This document shows positions 16,302 to 25,186 of a stretch of 64,000 bases of DNA, in pieces; positions within the stretch are counted from its first letter, which is position 1; each line of letters starts with the position of its first letter. Both the position numbers and the translations under genes were made by a program. The notes beneath the pieces are model-generated. The model made no database searches. It had not been told where the DNA came from and saw only the letters and a list, made by a program, of their open reading frames with translations. Source of the stretch: Mesorhizobium_K sp040049215 (GTDB taxonomy: Bacteria > Pseudomonadota > Alphaproteobacteria > Rhizobiales > Rhizobiaceae); NCBI RefSeq assembly GCF_040049215.1, contig NZ_JBDZDN010000002.1:682001-746000 (forward strand), given 5' to 3'.

Positions 16302-17156
16302 ATGAAGGGTATCGACCATCTCGTGCTTGCCGGCAACGGCCTCGACTCGATGCGCGACGTCTATGGCGGCCTTGGCTTCACGCTGACGCCGCGCGCGCAG
16401 CATCCGTTCGGCACGGGCAACACGGCGATCCAGCTTCATGGCGGCTATCTTGAATTGCTCGCGGTCACCAGGCCGGAGGATGTCGTCGAGCCTCGCCCGG
16501 GGCAGTTCTCGTTCTCGGCCTTCAACCGGGACTATCTGGCGCGGCACGAGGGTTTCTCGATGCTGGCGCTCGGCACCAATAGCGCCTCCGCCGAGATCGC
16601 CAAATGGCGGGAGGCGGGGCTCCGGACCTACGAGCCGCTCGACTTCTCGCGCATGGCGAAGATGCCTGACGGCGAGGAGCGCAGGATAGGCTTTTCGCTT
16701 GCCTACACCTCGACGCCGGCGGCCCCGTGGCTTGGCCATTTCGCCTGCCAGCACCATGCCCCGGAATATTTCGCGCAGCCGCAATACCAGGAACACGCCA
16801 ACACGGCGCGGGCCATCCGCGATGTCTGGATTTCCGGCGACGGAGTTTTCGGCCTCAGCGACCATCTGCGCGCCTTCATCGGTGGCGCAGGCACCGTTGA
16901 AGCGCCAGGGCGCATCGCTTTCCGGACACCAAGAGGGACTGTCGTGCTCGCCGATGCGGCGAGTTTCCGTGCGGCTTTCGGCGTTGCGCCGCCGCATCCG
17001 CAGGACGGCCCTCACCTCGCCGGCTTCACCATCGACTGCGCCTCGCTCGAAGCCTTCGCCGGCAGGGGCCTTGCGGCGGTCGGCGAGAGACTGGTGCTGC
17101 CACCCGAAAGAGGTTTCGGCGCGTCGATCGGTTTCGCCAAGCAGGAGCACGGCTGA
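16302..17156 (+). CDS. Glyoxalase-like (VOC superfamily) protein
   Basis: A 284-aa protein opening with MKGIDHLVLAGNGLD and continuing YGGLGFTLTPRAQHPFGTGNTAIQL, the first betaalpha-beta-beta-beta module of a glyoxalase-like domain. A second module follows after about residue 140. Members bind a metal and act on diverse substrates, so no specific function is assigned. GGAG precedes the ATG at 16302. The gene is divergent from azlCD and convergent with ligA. Confidence 0.8.
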   Translation: MKGIDHLVLAGNGLDSMRDVYGGLGFTLTPRAQHPFGTGNTAIQLHGGYLELLAVTRPEDVVEPRPGQFSFSAFNRDYLARHEGFSMLALGTNSASAEIAKWREAGLRTYEPLDFSRMAKMPDGEERRIGFSLAYTSTPAAPWLGHFACQHHAPEYFAQPQYQEHANTARAIRDVWISGDGVFGLSDHLRAFIGGAGTVEAPGRIAFRTPRGTVVLADAASFRAAFGVAPPHPQDGPHLAGFTIDCASLEAFAGRGLAAVGERLVLPPERGFGASIGFAKQEHG

Positions 17157-17164
17157 GCCGGTCC

Positions 17165-19345
17165 TCAGGCATTGTGGCCGATGCGCTCGAACCATTGGTC
17201 CTCATCGATGACCTCGACGCCGAATTCGGTGGCCTGCTTGAGCTTCGAGCCGGCGCCGGGACCGGCCACCACGAGGTCGGTCTTCTTCGACACAGAACCC
17301 GCGACCTTGGCGCCCAGCCGCTCGGCCATTGCCTTGGCCTCATCGCGCGACATCTTTTCCAGCGATCCGGTGAACACGATGGTCTTGCCGGCGACGGGCG
17401 AGGATACGGCGGCGACCGGTTCCTCGTCGAGCGGCGTGACGCCGGCGGCAAGCAGCGCGTCCACAGCCTCGCGGTTGTGCGCTTCGGCGAAGAAATCGAC
17501 GAGCGCCTCCGCGACGATGCCCCCGATGCCGTTGACGCCGACGATCTCCTGCCATTCGGCGTTGCCGGGATCGCCCTTGCCTTCCGGCATTTTCGCCGCC
17601 TCCGCGGCCTTGCGCAGCGCCTCGAAGCTCAGGAAATGCCGCGCCAGCCGCTTGGCGTTCGTCTCGCCGATATGGCGGATGCCGAGCGCATAGACGAAAC
17701 GCGACAGCGCCACCTCGCGGCGGATATCGATGGCGTCGAAGAGCTTCTTCACCGAGACCGCGCCGAAGCCGTCGATGTTCTCGAGCCGTTCGAGCGAGCC
17801 ATCAAGCGTTGCGGGCAACGCTTCCTGGCGGCGTCTCAGCGTGAAGATGTCGGCCGGCGCGGCAATCTTCAGCGCGGCCTTGTCGCTGTTGAAGAAGAAC
17901 TCGATCTGCTTTTCGCCCAGGCCCTCAATGTCGAAGGCGTTGCGGGAGACGAAATGCCGGATGCGCTCGACGGCCTGCGCCGAACAGATGAGCCCGCCGG
18001 TGCAGCGGCGCACCGCCTCGCCTTCCTCGCGCACGGCGTGGCTGCCGCAGACGGGGCAGCGATCGGGGAAGACGTAGGGCGCGGAATTGGGGGGACGCTT
18101 CTCCGGCAGAATGTCCAGGATTTGCGGGATGACGTCGCCGGCGCGCTGCACGATCACCGTGTCGCCGACGCGGATGTCGCGCCCCTCGCGGATCGGCTGA
18201 CCGCTGTTGCCGATGCCCTTGATGTAGTCCTCGTTGTGCAGCGTCGCATTGACGACGACGACGCCGCCCACCGTCACCGGCTCCAGCCGCGCCACCGGCG
18301 TCATCGCGCCGGTGCGGCCGACCTGGATGTCGATGGCTTTGAGCACGGTGATCGCCTTCTCGGCGGCGAATTTGTGCGCGGTCGCCCAGCGCGGGCTGCG
18401 CGAGCGGAAGCCGAGCCGCTCCTGCAGGTCGAGCCGGTCGACCTTGTAGACGACGCCGTCTATGTCGTAGGGCAGTTCGGCCCGCTCGGCCTCGATCTCG
18501 TGGTAGCGCCGGAGCAGTTCCTCGGTCGACCCGCAGCGGACCATCCTGTCGTTGATGCGGAAGCCCCAGTCGCCGAGACGCTGCACGACGTCGTATTGCG
18601 TCGTTCCCAACGGCTCGCTGGCCTCGCCCCAAGCATAGGCGAAAAATTTGAGCGGACGCGACTTCGTCACTTCCGGGTTCTTCTGCCTCAGGCTGCCGGC
18701 AGCCGAATTGCGCGGGTTGGCGAAGGTCTGGCCGGTCTCGGCCATGCGCTTCTGCAGGTCGAAGAAGTCGTCGCGGCGCATATAGACCTCGCCCCGCACC
18801 TCGACGATGTCAGGCGCGTCCTTCGGCAGTTGCTGCGGGATCTCGCCGATCGTCCGGATGTTGGCGGTGACGTTCTCGCCGGTGGTTCCGTCACCGCGCG
18901 TCGCCGCCGTCACCAGCCGCCTGTTTTCATAACGCAGCGACATCGACAGGCCGTCGATCTTGGGCTCGGCGGTGAAGACCAGCTCTGCTTCGGGCGCGAG
19001 GCTGAGGAACCGCCTGACGCTGGCGACGAAATCGACCACGTCGTCATCGGTGAAGACGTTGTCGAGGGATAGCATGGGCCGTGAATGCCGGACCTGCGCG
19101 AAGGCGCCGGAGGGCGCGGCGCCGATGGCGCGCGAAGGGGAATCGTCGCGCATCAGCTTGGGAAAACGCGCCTCGATCGCCGCGTTGCGCAGCTTCAGCG
19201 CATCGTATTCGGCATCGGAGACGGTCGGCGCATCCTCGGCATGGTAACGGCGGTCATGTCCGGCGATTTCCTCCGCCAGCCGCGCAAGCTCGGCGGCGGC
19301 CTCTTCCTGGGTCAGCGATTCGACTGATATTGCCGGTCTGGCCAT
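17165..19345 (-). CDS. ligA: NAD-dependent DNA ligase
   Basis: A 726-aa ligase that seals nicks during replication and repair using NAD. Domains in order: Ia (YHAEDAPTVSDAEYDAL), adenylation domain with the active-site lysine in EPKIDGLSM (Lys129), OB fold, a Cys4 zinc finger (CPVCGSHAV ... CTGGLICSAQ), helix-hairpin-helix region and a C-terminal BRCT domain (GKTIVFTGSLEKMSRDEAK). The ATG at 19345 is preferred over one 14 codons upstream because it gives the canonical N-terminus. Some 8 bp separate it from the convergent glyoxalase-like gene. Confidence 0.96.
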   Translation of the reverse strand: MARPAISVESLTQEEAAAELARLAEEIAGHDRRYHAEDAPTVSDAEYDALKLRNAAIEARFPKLMRDDSPSRAIGAAPSGAFAQVRHSRPMLSLDNVFTDDDVVDFVASVRRFLSLAPEAELVFTAEPKIDGLSMSLRYENRRLVTAATRGDGTTGENVTANIRTIGEIPQQLPKDAPDIVEVRGEVYMRRDDFFDLQKRMAETGQTFANPRNSAAGSLRQKNPEVTKSRPLKFFAYAWGEASEPLGTTQYDVVQRLGDWGFRINDRMVRCGSTEELLRRYHEIEAERAELPYDIDGVVYKVDRLDLQERLGFRSRSPRWATAHKFAAEKAITVLKAIDIQVGRTGAMTPVARLEPVTVGGVVVVNATLHNEDYIKGIGNSGQPIREGRDIRVGDTVIVQRAGDVIPQILDILPEKRPPNSAPYVFPDRCPVCGSHAVREEGEAVRRCTGGLICSAQAVERIRHFVSRNAFDIEGLGEKQIEFFFNSDKAALKIAAPADIFTLRRRQEALPATLDGSLERLENIDGFGAVSVKKLFDAIDIRREVALSRFVYALGIRHIGETNAKRLARHFLSFEALRKAAEAAKMPEGKGDPGNAEWQEIVGVNGIGGIVAEALVDFFAEAHNREAVDALLAAGVTPLDEEPVAAVSSPVAGKTIVFTGSLEKMSRDEAKAMAERLGAKVAGSVSKKTDLVVAGPGAGSKLKQATEFGVEVIDEDQWFERIGHNA

Positions 19346-19626
19346 GCTGTTTTCCGATGATTTGGCGGGGACTATGTGCGCAGCCAAGGCCTGGGTTCAA
19401 GGGGTGGAATGAGGTCTGCTGTCACCTCCGATCTTTCCACGCGCTTAATCGTCGCCACATCGTCAATCCTTCTCCGTCCGCCTCGCGGAGGCGAGAACAG
19501 GCATTGCGTCCTAAGCAAGGCGATGCACAACTTTGCCGGAACCGCCTAACTCGGGAAAATTGCAATTTGCGACTCTAAATTCGCCTAGCCCCGGCTTAAG
19601 AAGCAGGGACAACACATGAGGACGAG

Positions 19627-20181
19627 ATGACCGACACCGCATTGATCCTGGTCGACATCCAGAACGACTATTTCGAGAACGGCAACTGGCCTGTCGCCAA
19701 GATGGCCACGGCGAGCACCAACGCTGCGAGGCTGCTCGAACACGCCCGCAAGTCCGGCCAGATGGTCGTCCACGTTCACCATGAAATACCGTCTGACGAC
19801 GCGCCCTTCTTTCGCCCCGGCACCGACGGCGCCCGTATTCATGCTTCTGTCGCGCCGCAAAAGGATGAAGCGGTAATCCTCAAGCATCACCCGAACAGTT
19901 TCCGCGAGACCGGTTTGCTGACGCTGCTGCAGGACAACAAGATCCGCAACGTGACAATCTGCGGAGCCATGTCGCAAATGTGCATCGACGCAACGGCGCG
20001 CGCGGCGGCGGATTTCGGGTTCGACGTGACGGTGGCCGAGGACGCCTGCGGTGCCAAGGAAGTGTTATTCGGCAGCATTGAGGTGGACCCCGAACAGGTG
20101 CACGCCACCATCATGGGGGCACTCGACGGCACCTATGCGAAGGTCATGAAAACCGACGCCTACCTGGCCGGCAACGCCTGA
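19627..20181 (+). CDS. Isochorismatase-family cysteine hydrolase
   Basis: A 184-aa protein with the complete catalytic triad of the family: Asp10 (ALILVDIQNDYF), Lys86 (VILKHHPNSF) and Cys119 (GAMSQMCIDA, including the cis-peptide Met). Related enzymes hydrolyse nicotinamide, N-carbamoyl compounds or isochorismate, and the substrate here is not evident. GAGGACGAG precedes the ATG. Confidence 0.87.
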   Translation: MTDTALILVDIQNDYFENGNWPVAKMATASTNAARLLEHARKSGQMVVHVHHEIPSDDAPFFRPGTDGARIHASVAPQKDEAVILKHHPNSFRETGLLTLLQDNKIRNVTICGAMSQMCIDATARAAADFGFDVTVAEDACGAKEVLFGSIEVDPEQVHATIMGALDGTYAKVMKTDAYLAGNA

Positions 20182-20266
20182 AGCCGGAGACAAGGGCCAG
20201 CTTTTGCGTGTTCCTTTCAGCCACTCGCACCTTACTCGGTGATGCAGGCGCCGGCGTTTGGCGGGA

Positions 20267-21034
20267 TCAAATCGCGGTGAATCCGTTGTCGACGAAAAGA
20301 TGCGTGCCTGTGATGAAGTCCGCCTCGTCGCTGGCCAGAAATAGCGCTGCTCGAGCGACGTCTTCCGGCTCGCCGATGCGCCCCTGCTGGGCCGTCATCG
20401 CGGCGTCGGAAACATCGACGCCGAGCGCCTGCAATTCCTTGACCTCGCGCAGGCCGTGCGGCGTGCGGATGAAGCCGGGACAAACGGCGTTGCAGCGGAT
20501 GTTGCGATCGCGGAACTCGACCGCAATCGCACGCGCGAACATATGCACGGCGCCTTTGGTCGTGTCGTAGAGCACTTCCATTGGCGTCGCAGCAACGGCT
20601 GAAATCGACGACGTGCAGACGATGGAGCCTTTGCCTGTCGAAATCATGCCGGGCAGCACCGCCCTGGTCATCAGGAACATGGAGCGGACATTCACGGCGT
20701 GAAGCCAGTCCCATTCTTCCAAGGTCGTCTCCAGGAATGGCTTGATGACGATCGTACCGGCGTGGTTGAACAGCACATTGGCCGGCCCGTAAGCCTTCTC
20801 GATACCCTTCACCGCCGCGTTGACGGCGGCTTCATCGGAAACGTCGGCAACCCAGAAAGCGGCGTCCCCGCCCTTCTCGCGGATCGCGGCGACGGTTTCC
20901 GCAGCGGCTTTCTCGTTGCGGTCTACGATCGCAACGCGCGCGCCCTCAGCAGCGAAAAGCTTCGAGGAAGCCTCGCCCATTCCGGTCGCACCGCCTGAAA
21001 TGATCGCAATCTTGCCCTGCAAGCGTCCAGCCAT
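20267..21034 (-). CDS. Short-chain dehydrogenase/reductase (SDR)
   Basis: A 255-aa classical SDR with SGGATGMG (residues 13-20), NHAG (a variant of NNAG, about 90-93), Ser near 142 and YDTTK (Tyr156, Lys160). A C-terminal GTHLFVDNGFTA is also typical. It may use hydroxysteroid- or sugar-type substrates, but this cannot be settled. The ATG at 21034 is chosen because GGGGAGG sits six bases before it. The upstream ATG at 21040 directly abuts the Shine-Dalgarno. Confidence 0.87.
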   Translation of the reverse strand: MAGRLQGKIAIISGGATGMGEASSKLFAAEGARVAIVDRNEKAAAETVAAIREKGGDAAFWVADVSDEAAVNAAVKGIEKAYGPANVLFNHAGTIVIKPFLETTLEEWDWLHAVNVRSMFLMTRAVLPGMISTGKGSIVCTSSISAVAATPMEVLYDTTKGAVHMFARAIAVEFRDRNIRCNAVCPGFIRTPHGLREVKELQALGVDVSDAAMTAQQGRIGEPEDVARAALFLASDEADFITGTHLFVDNGFTAI

Positions 21035-21099
21035 GGCCATCCTCCCCCGATCAGAAACCGGGATGGTGGCACAGACCCCGTTGGCATGTCATCGTTTAA

Positions 21100-22764
21100 T
21101 CAGCCGGTCTCGCCAAGCAGCCGTGCGGCAGCCGCCCTAGCTTCGTCTGTGATGGTGGCGCCGGCGAGCATGCGCGCAAGCTCCTCCTGGCGGCCGGCGC
21201 GGTCCATCTCGGCGACGCCGGTCGAGACGCTTTTCTTGCCGCCCGACTTGGAGATCAGGAAATGCGTCGCCGCGCGGGCCGCCACCTGCGGCGCATGGGT
21301 GACCGAGAGCACCTGCACGCGCGAGGAAAGCCGCGCCAGCCGCTGGCCGATCGCATCGGCGACGGCGCCGCCGACGCCGGTGTCGATCTCGTCGAAGACC
21401 AGCGTCGGCGCCGAGCCACGGTCGGCGAGCGCGACCTTGAGCGCCAGCAGGAAGCGCGACAGCTCGCCGCCGGAAGCAACCTTCATCATTGGGCCGGGAC
21501 GTGTGCCGGGATTGGTGCGCACCCAGAACTCGACCTGGTCGACGCCGGTCTCCGTGCGGCTGTCGGATACGGTCGAAATCTCGACCAGGAACTCGGCGCG
21601 GTCGAGTTTCAGCGCCGGCAGTTCGGCCATCACCGCCTTCTTCAGCGCGATCGCCGCGGCGCCGCGAAGCCCGGTGAGGCGAGCGGCGGCGCGGTCATAG
21701 GCATCGCGCGCCGCCGCCGCCTGTTTCTCCAGTGCGGCGAGACGTTCCTCGCCGGCGTCGAGATCGGCAAGGTCGGCCGACATCGTATCGCGCAGCCTGG
21801 TCAGGTCGTCCACCTGCACGGCGAATTTGCGTGACGCCGCGCGCAGCGCAAAAAGCCGCTCCTCGGCGCGCTCGAGTCTTTGCGGGTCGAACTCCGCCGC
21901 GCGCAACGCCGCCTCGACGCCCGATTGCGCGGCGTCGAGCGAAACGAGCGCCTCGTCGAGCGACTTCACCACTTCATCCAGAAGGCCTGGCGCTTCGCTG
22001 GACTTGCGCTGCAGTCGGCGCAACAGGCTCGCAAGCTGGGGCAGCGGTGAGTTCTGGCCGGAGAGCACGTCCTGTGCGTCCTTGATCTCGGCGGCGACTT
22101 TTTCGGCCCTCATCATGGTCGTGCGGATGCCGGCAAGCTCGGTTTCCTCGCCAGGCTGAGGGTCGAGGCGGACGAGTTCGGCGACCGACGCCCGTAGATA
22201 GTCGGCCTCGCGCGCGGCCGCCTGGACCCTGGCCCGGTGCTGCGCCAGTTGCTGCTCGCAGTCGCGCCAGAAGCGCCACGCCTTGGCACAATTGTCGACC
22301 TCGCCGACATGGCCGCCGAAGGCGTCGAGCAAGTCGCGGTGCGCCGAGGCGTCGACCAGCGCGCGCTCGTCGTGCTGGCCGTGGATTTCGACCAGCGCAC
22401 GGCCGATGTCGCGCATCAGCGTGACGCTCGACGGCTGGTCGTTGACGAAAACGCGGGTGCGGCCGTCGGCGGTCTGCACGCGGCGCAGGATGATGTCGCC
22501 GTCGTCGTCGAGCGCGTTCTCGGCGAGGATCGCCCGCGCCGGATGGTTCTTCGGCACGTCGAAGACCGCCGACACTTGGCCCTGCGCTGCGCCGTGACGC
22601 ACCAGCGAGGCGTCGCCGCGGGCGCCGAGCGCCAGCGAAAGAGCATCGAGCAGGATGGATTTGCCGGCGCCCGTCTCGCCGGTGAGGACTGACAGGCCGG
22701 GCGAGAAATCGATGTCCAGCCGCTCGATCAGGACGATATCGCGGATCGACAGGCGGGACAGCAT
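21100..22764 (-). CDS. recN: DNA repair protein RecN
   Basis: A 554-aa SMC-like ATPase for double-strand-break repair. It has Walker A GETGAGKS (residues 29-36), a long central coiled coil (about 155-370), the signature VASGGELSRF and Walker B LVFDEIDTGVGG (about 455). This position downstream of bamD is usual in this order. A REP-like repeat lies between the two genes. Confidence 0.95.
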   Translation of the reverse strand: MLSRLSIRDIVLIERLDIDFSPGLSVLTGETGAGKSILLDALSLALGARGDASLVRHGAAQGQVSAVFDVPKNHPARAILAENALDDDGDIILRRVQTADGRTRVFVNDQPSSVTLMRDIGRALVEIHGQHDERALVDASAHRDLLDAFGGHVGEVDNCAKAWRFWRDCEQQLAQHRARVQAAAREADYLRASVAELVRLDPQPGEETELAGIRTTMMRAEKVAAEIKDAQDVLSGQNSPLPQLASLLRRLQRKSSEAPGLLDEVVKSLDEALVSLDAAQSGVEAALRAAEFDPQRLERAEERLFALRAASRKFAVQVDDLTRLRDTMSADLADLDAGEERLAALEKQAAAARDAYDRAAARLTGLRGAAAIALKKAVMAELPALKLDRAEFLVEISTVSDSRTETGVDQVEFWVRTNPGTRPGPMMKVASGGELSRFLLALKVALADRGSAPTLVFDEIDTGVGGAVADAIGQRLARLSSRVQVLSVTHAPQVAARAATHFLISKSGGKKSVSTGVAEMDRAGRQEELARMLAGATITDEARAAAARLLGETG

Positions 22765-22781
22765 CTAGGGGAGTTGCTTCG

Positions 22782-22826
22782 GCATGATCTTCTCCGAAAA
22801 CCGCCTAGCACTTTTCGGAATCATGC
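22782..22826. repeat. REP-like palindrome between bamD and recN
   Basis: Nested inverted repeat: GCATGAT (22782-22788) with ATCATGC (22820-22826), and CCGAAAA (22794-22800) with TTTTCGG (22812-22818). Its reverse complement resembles the element at 61456-61503 (shared GAAxAGTGC...GCGGTTTTCGGA core). I associate the family with intergenic DNA of Hyphomicrobiales. Confidence 0.8.
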
Positions 22827-22835
22827 TCCAGATCG

Positions 22836-23714
22836 TCAGGCGCCGCTGTCGCCCCCGAAAAGCTGTCCGGCCTTGGAGATCCAGGAGCCCGAATTCTCGC
22901 GCGGCTCAAGCCCGCCGGTCTGCAGCAGCGCGTAGGAATCCTTGTACCACTGGCTGTCCGGATAGTTGTGGCCGAGCACCGCCGCCGCCGTCTGGGCTTC
23001 CGACGTCAGGCCCATGGCGTAGTAGGTCTCGACAAGGCGCGCCAGCGCCTCCTCGACATGGCGGGTGTTGGAGTAGTTCTCGACGACATAGCGGAAACGC
23101 TTGGCTGCGGCGATGTATTCGCGGCGCTCGAGATAGTAGCGGCCGACCTGCATCTCCTTGCCGGCGAGCTGGTCGCGCGCGAACCGCACCTTGGTGCGGG
23201 CGTCCTCGACATATTGCGATTCGGGCCAGCGCTGGATCACCTCGTCCATCGCCTCGATGGCGCGGCGCGATTCCTTCTGGTCCTGCGTCACGTCGCGGAT
23301 CTGGCGGAAATAGGAAAGGCCGACAATGTACTGCGCGTAGGCGGCGTCCTCGGAGGACGGATAAAGCTGCACATAGCGCTTGCCGGCGTTGATCGCCTCT
23401 TCGTAATTACCCTGGCGGTAATTGGTGAAGGCGCTCATCACCATCGATTTGCGCGCGTATTCCGAATAGGGATGCTGGCGGTCGACGGCGTCGAACTTGC
23501 GGCTGGCTTCCTTGAGGCGGCCGGCGTTCAGATTGGCGAGGCCCTGATTGTAGAGCGCGTCGGCGGGATCGGTCTGCTCGACATAGGTGGCGAGATCGAC
23601 GTCGGGCTCCTTCGACATGCAGGCGGCGAGGAGCGCGGGCGCGAATGCGATCGCAGCGACAGTCAACGCCGTCCGTACCGCCCTGCCCGCGTGAGCCTTG
23701 TTCACGAAATACAT
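22836..23714 (-). CDS. bamD: Outer-membrane assembly lipoprotein BamD
   Basis: A 292-aa lipoprotein of the BAM complex that inserts beta-barrel proteins in the outer membrane. The lipobox LLAAC places the lipidated Cys at 32. TPR repeats follow (about 50-260), with YNQGLANLNAGRLKEASRKF and SEYARKSMVMSAFTNYRQGNYEEAINAG. The start ATG at 23714 gives a proper signal sequence. It lies between lpxC and recN, the conserved order downstream of ftsZ. Confidence 0.94.
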   Translation of the reverse strand: MYFVNKAHAGRAVRTALTVAAIAFAPALLAACMSKEPDVDLATYVEQTDPADALYNQGLANLNAGRLKEASRKFDAVDRQHPYSEYARKSMVMSAFTNYRQGNYEEAINAGKRYVQLYPSSEDAAYAQYIVGLSYFRQIRDVTQDQKESRRAIEAMDEVIQRWPESQYVEDARTKVRFARDQLAGKEMQVGRYYLERREYIAAAKRFRYVVENYSNTRHVEEALARLVETYYAMGLTSEAQTAAAVLGHNYPDSQWYKDSYALLQTGGLEPRENSGSWISKAGQLFGGDSGA

Positions 23715-23945
23715 GGTTGGATTAAGCCCTTCTCGGCGTCGCCATTTCCACTGCCGGCGTCTTTTCGTCCCCCAGGACGCGGTGCCGGCCCGTCGATATG
23801 CGGCGATTAAACATAAACGCTTTTCAGCGACAACGCCATCGCCCGGCAATGGCGCATTTTTATGGCGCGGATTTCGCTAACAAACCGTTGGCGAAGAAAA
23901 CCGGCAAGTGTGGCTTTTGGAGCACCCTGCTCGAAGGACAGGGTA

Positions 23946-24896
23946 TCAGAGCACCCAGGGCGCGTAGACGGCGGCGCTGACGGCGACCAGTTCGGCCGAG
24001 CGGCCGCGCTCGCGGCGGCTGGTCTCGACGACCTCGAAGGCCGAGCGGTCCGACAGGAGATGGCGCAGGGCGGCAGCGTTCAGCCGGTGACCGCCGCGAT
24101 AGGAGCGGTAGCAGCCGATGAAGCGCGCGCCGGCAAGCGCCAGGTCGCCCATGGCGTCAAGCAGCTTGTGGCGGACGAATTCGTTGGCGAAGCGCAGGCC
24201 TTCCATGTTGATGACGCGGCTGTCGTCGCCGATCACCACGGAATTCTCCAGCGACGAGCCGAGCGCGTGGCCGGCGGCCCACAGCCGCTCGACATCCTTC
24301 ATGAAGCCGAAGGTGCGGGCGCGCGCGATGTCGCGGCGGAACGTGCCTGCGTCGATGTCGGCGTCGAACGACTGGCGGCCGATCGCCGGGCTCTCGAAGT
24401 CGATCTCGACCTCGAAGCGGGTGCCGTCATGGGGCAGGAATTCGGCGAAGGAGGCGCCGCTGTCGATGCGGACGGGCTTGAGCACGCGGATGTAGCGGCG
24501 CTTGACGTCGAGCGTCTCGATGCCGGCCTGGTCGATCGCATCGACGAAACCGGCCGCGCTGCCGTCGAGAATAGGCATCTCGTCGCCCTCGACCTCGACA
24601 GCAACGTTGTCGATGCCGAGCCCGAAAAGCGCGGCCATGACATGTTCGACCGTGCCGACATGATGTCCGGCGGGGTCGCCGAGCGCGGTGCACAGGTCAG
24701 TGGCGCCGATCTCGGAGACCAGCGCACGAATTTCGCGGGTTGCCCCATTCTGGTCGGAATGCACGAATACGATGCCGGTATCGGGATCAGCAGGGTGGAA
24801 GCTGACCGAAACTGGCTTGCCGCTGTGGACGCCGAACCCTTCGAGCGACACACGCGATTTTATTGTTGTCTGATAATCGTGCAACTCGATCCCCAT
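23946..24896 (-). CDS. lpxC: UDP-3-O-acyl-N-acetylglucosamine deacetylase
   Basis: A 316-aa zinc enzyme for the committed step of lipid A synthesis. Ligands are visible: HHVGTVEHVMAAL (His78/79 region and the general His85) and RHKLLDAMGDL (His about 240, Asp about 244). The ATG at 24896 has AAGGGCGC in front and gives the usual N-terminus. An ATG at 24929 would add 11 residues. A promoter-like pair lies at 25023-25051, and about 290 bp separate lpxC from ftsZ. Confidence 0.95.
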   Translation of the reverse strand: MGIELHDYQTTIKSRVSLEGFGVHSGKPVSVSFHPADPDTGIVFVHSDQNGATREIRALVSEIGATDLCTALGDPAGHHVGTVEHVMAALFGLGIDNVAVEVEGDEMPILDGSAAGFVDAIDQAGIETLDVKRRYIRVLKPVRIDSGASFAEFLPHDGTRFEVEIDFESPAIGRQSFDADIDAGTFRRDIARARTFGFMKDVERLWAAGHALGSSLENSVVIGDDSRVINMEGLRFANEFVRHKLLDAMGDLALAGARFIGCYRSYRGGHRLNAAALRHLLSDRSAFEVVETSRRERGRSAELVAVSAAVYAPWVL

Positions 24897-25022
24897 GCGC
24901 CCTTCAGCCTTGTCCGCCTTCCCAGCCACTGGCTGCCCAGTTGACGAAGTGCGGTTCCTGCTGAACGCGGTGGGCTGATCTCATCCCCGAATCTGCCCAC
25001 GCGCCGACTTTCGTCTGAGGGC

Positions 25023-25051
25023 AAGATAGTCGGGCGAAGGGGAGACAACAA
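25023..25051 (-). promoter_or_regulatory. Candidate promoter for lpxC
   Basis: Read on the minus strand, TTGTTG (25051-25046) and TATCTT (25028-25023) are separated by 17 bp, a good fit to a housekeeping promoter. It is about 130 bp before lpxC. Sequence match only. Confidence 0.45.
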
Positions 25052-25186
25052 ATCACGCTTTTTTACTCTGTGTTACCGCACTCATACCCTTAACGAATCA
25101 TAACCAGCTGAATTTGCGGGTTTTTTCAAGCCGGCGGACAGACCGTTTTCTGCCCGCCGGGAACGTTCCGGCGACTTGGCCGGACC

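Noticed and set aside
25091..25105. TTAACG...TAACC before lpxC as a CtrA site
   Set aside because: Spacing between the halves does not fit TTAA-N7-TTAA and the second half is imperfect.
25131..25160. Stem CCGGCGG/CCGCCGG after ftsZ as a terminator
   Set aside because: On the ftsZ strand it is followed by an A-run, not a T-run, and it has a mismatch in the stem. It may still be structured, but it is not an intrinsic terminator.
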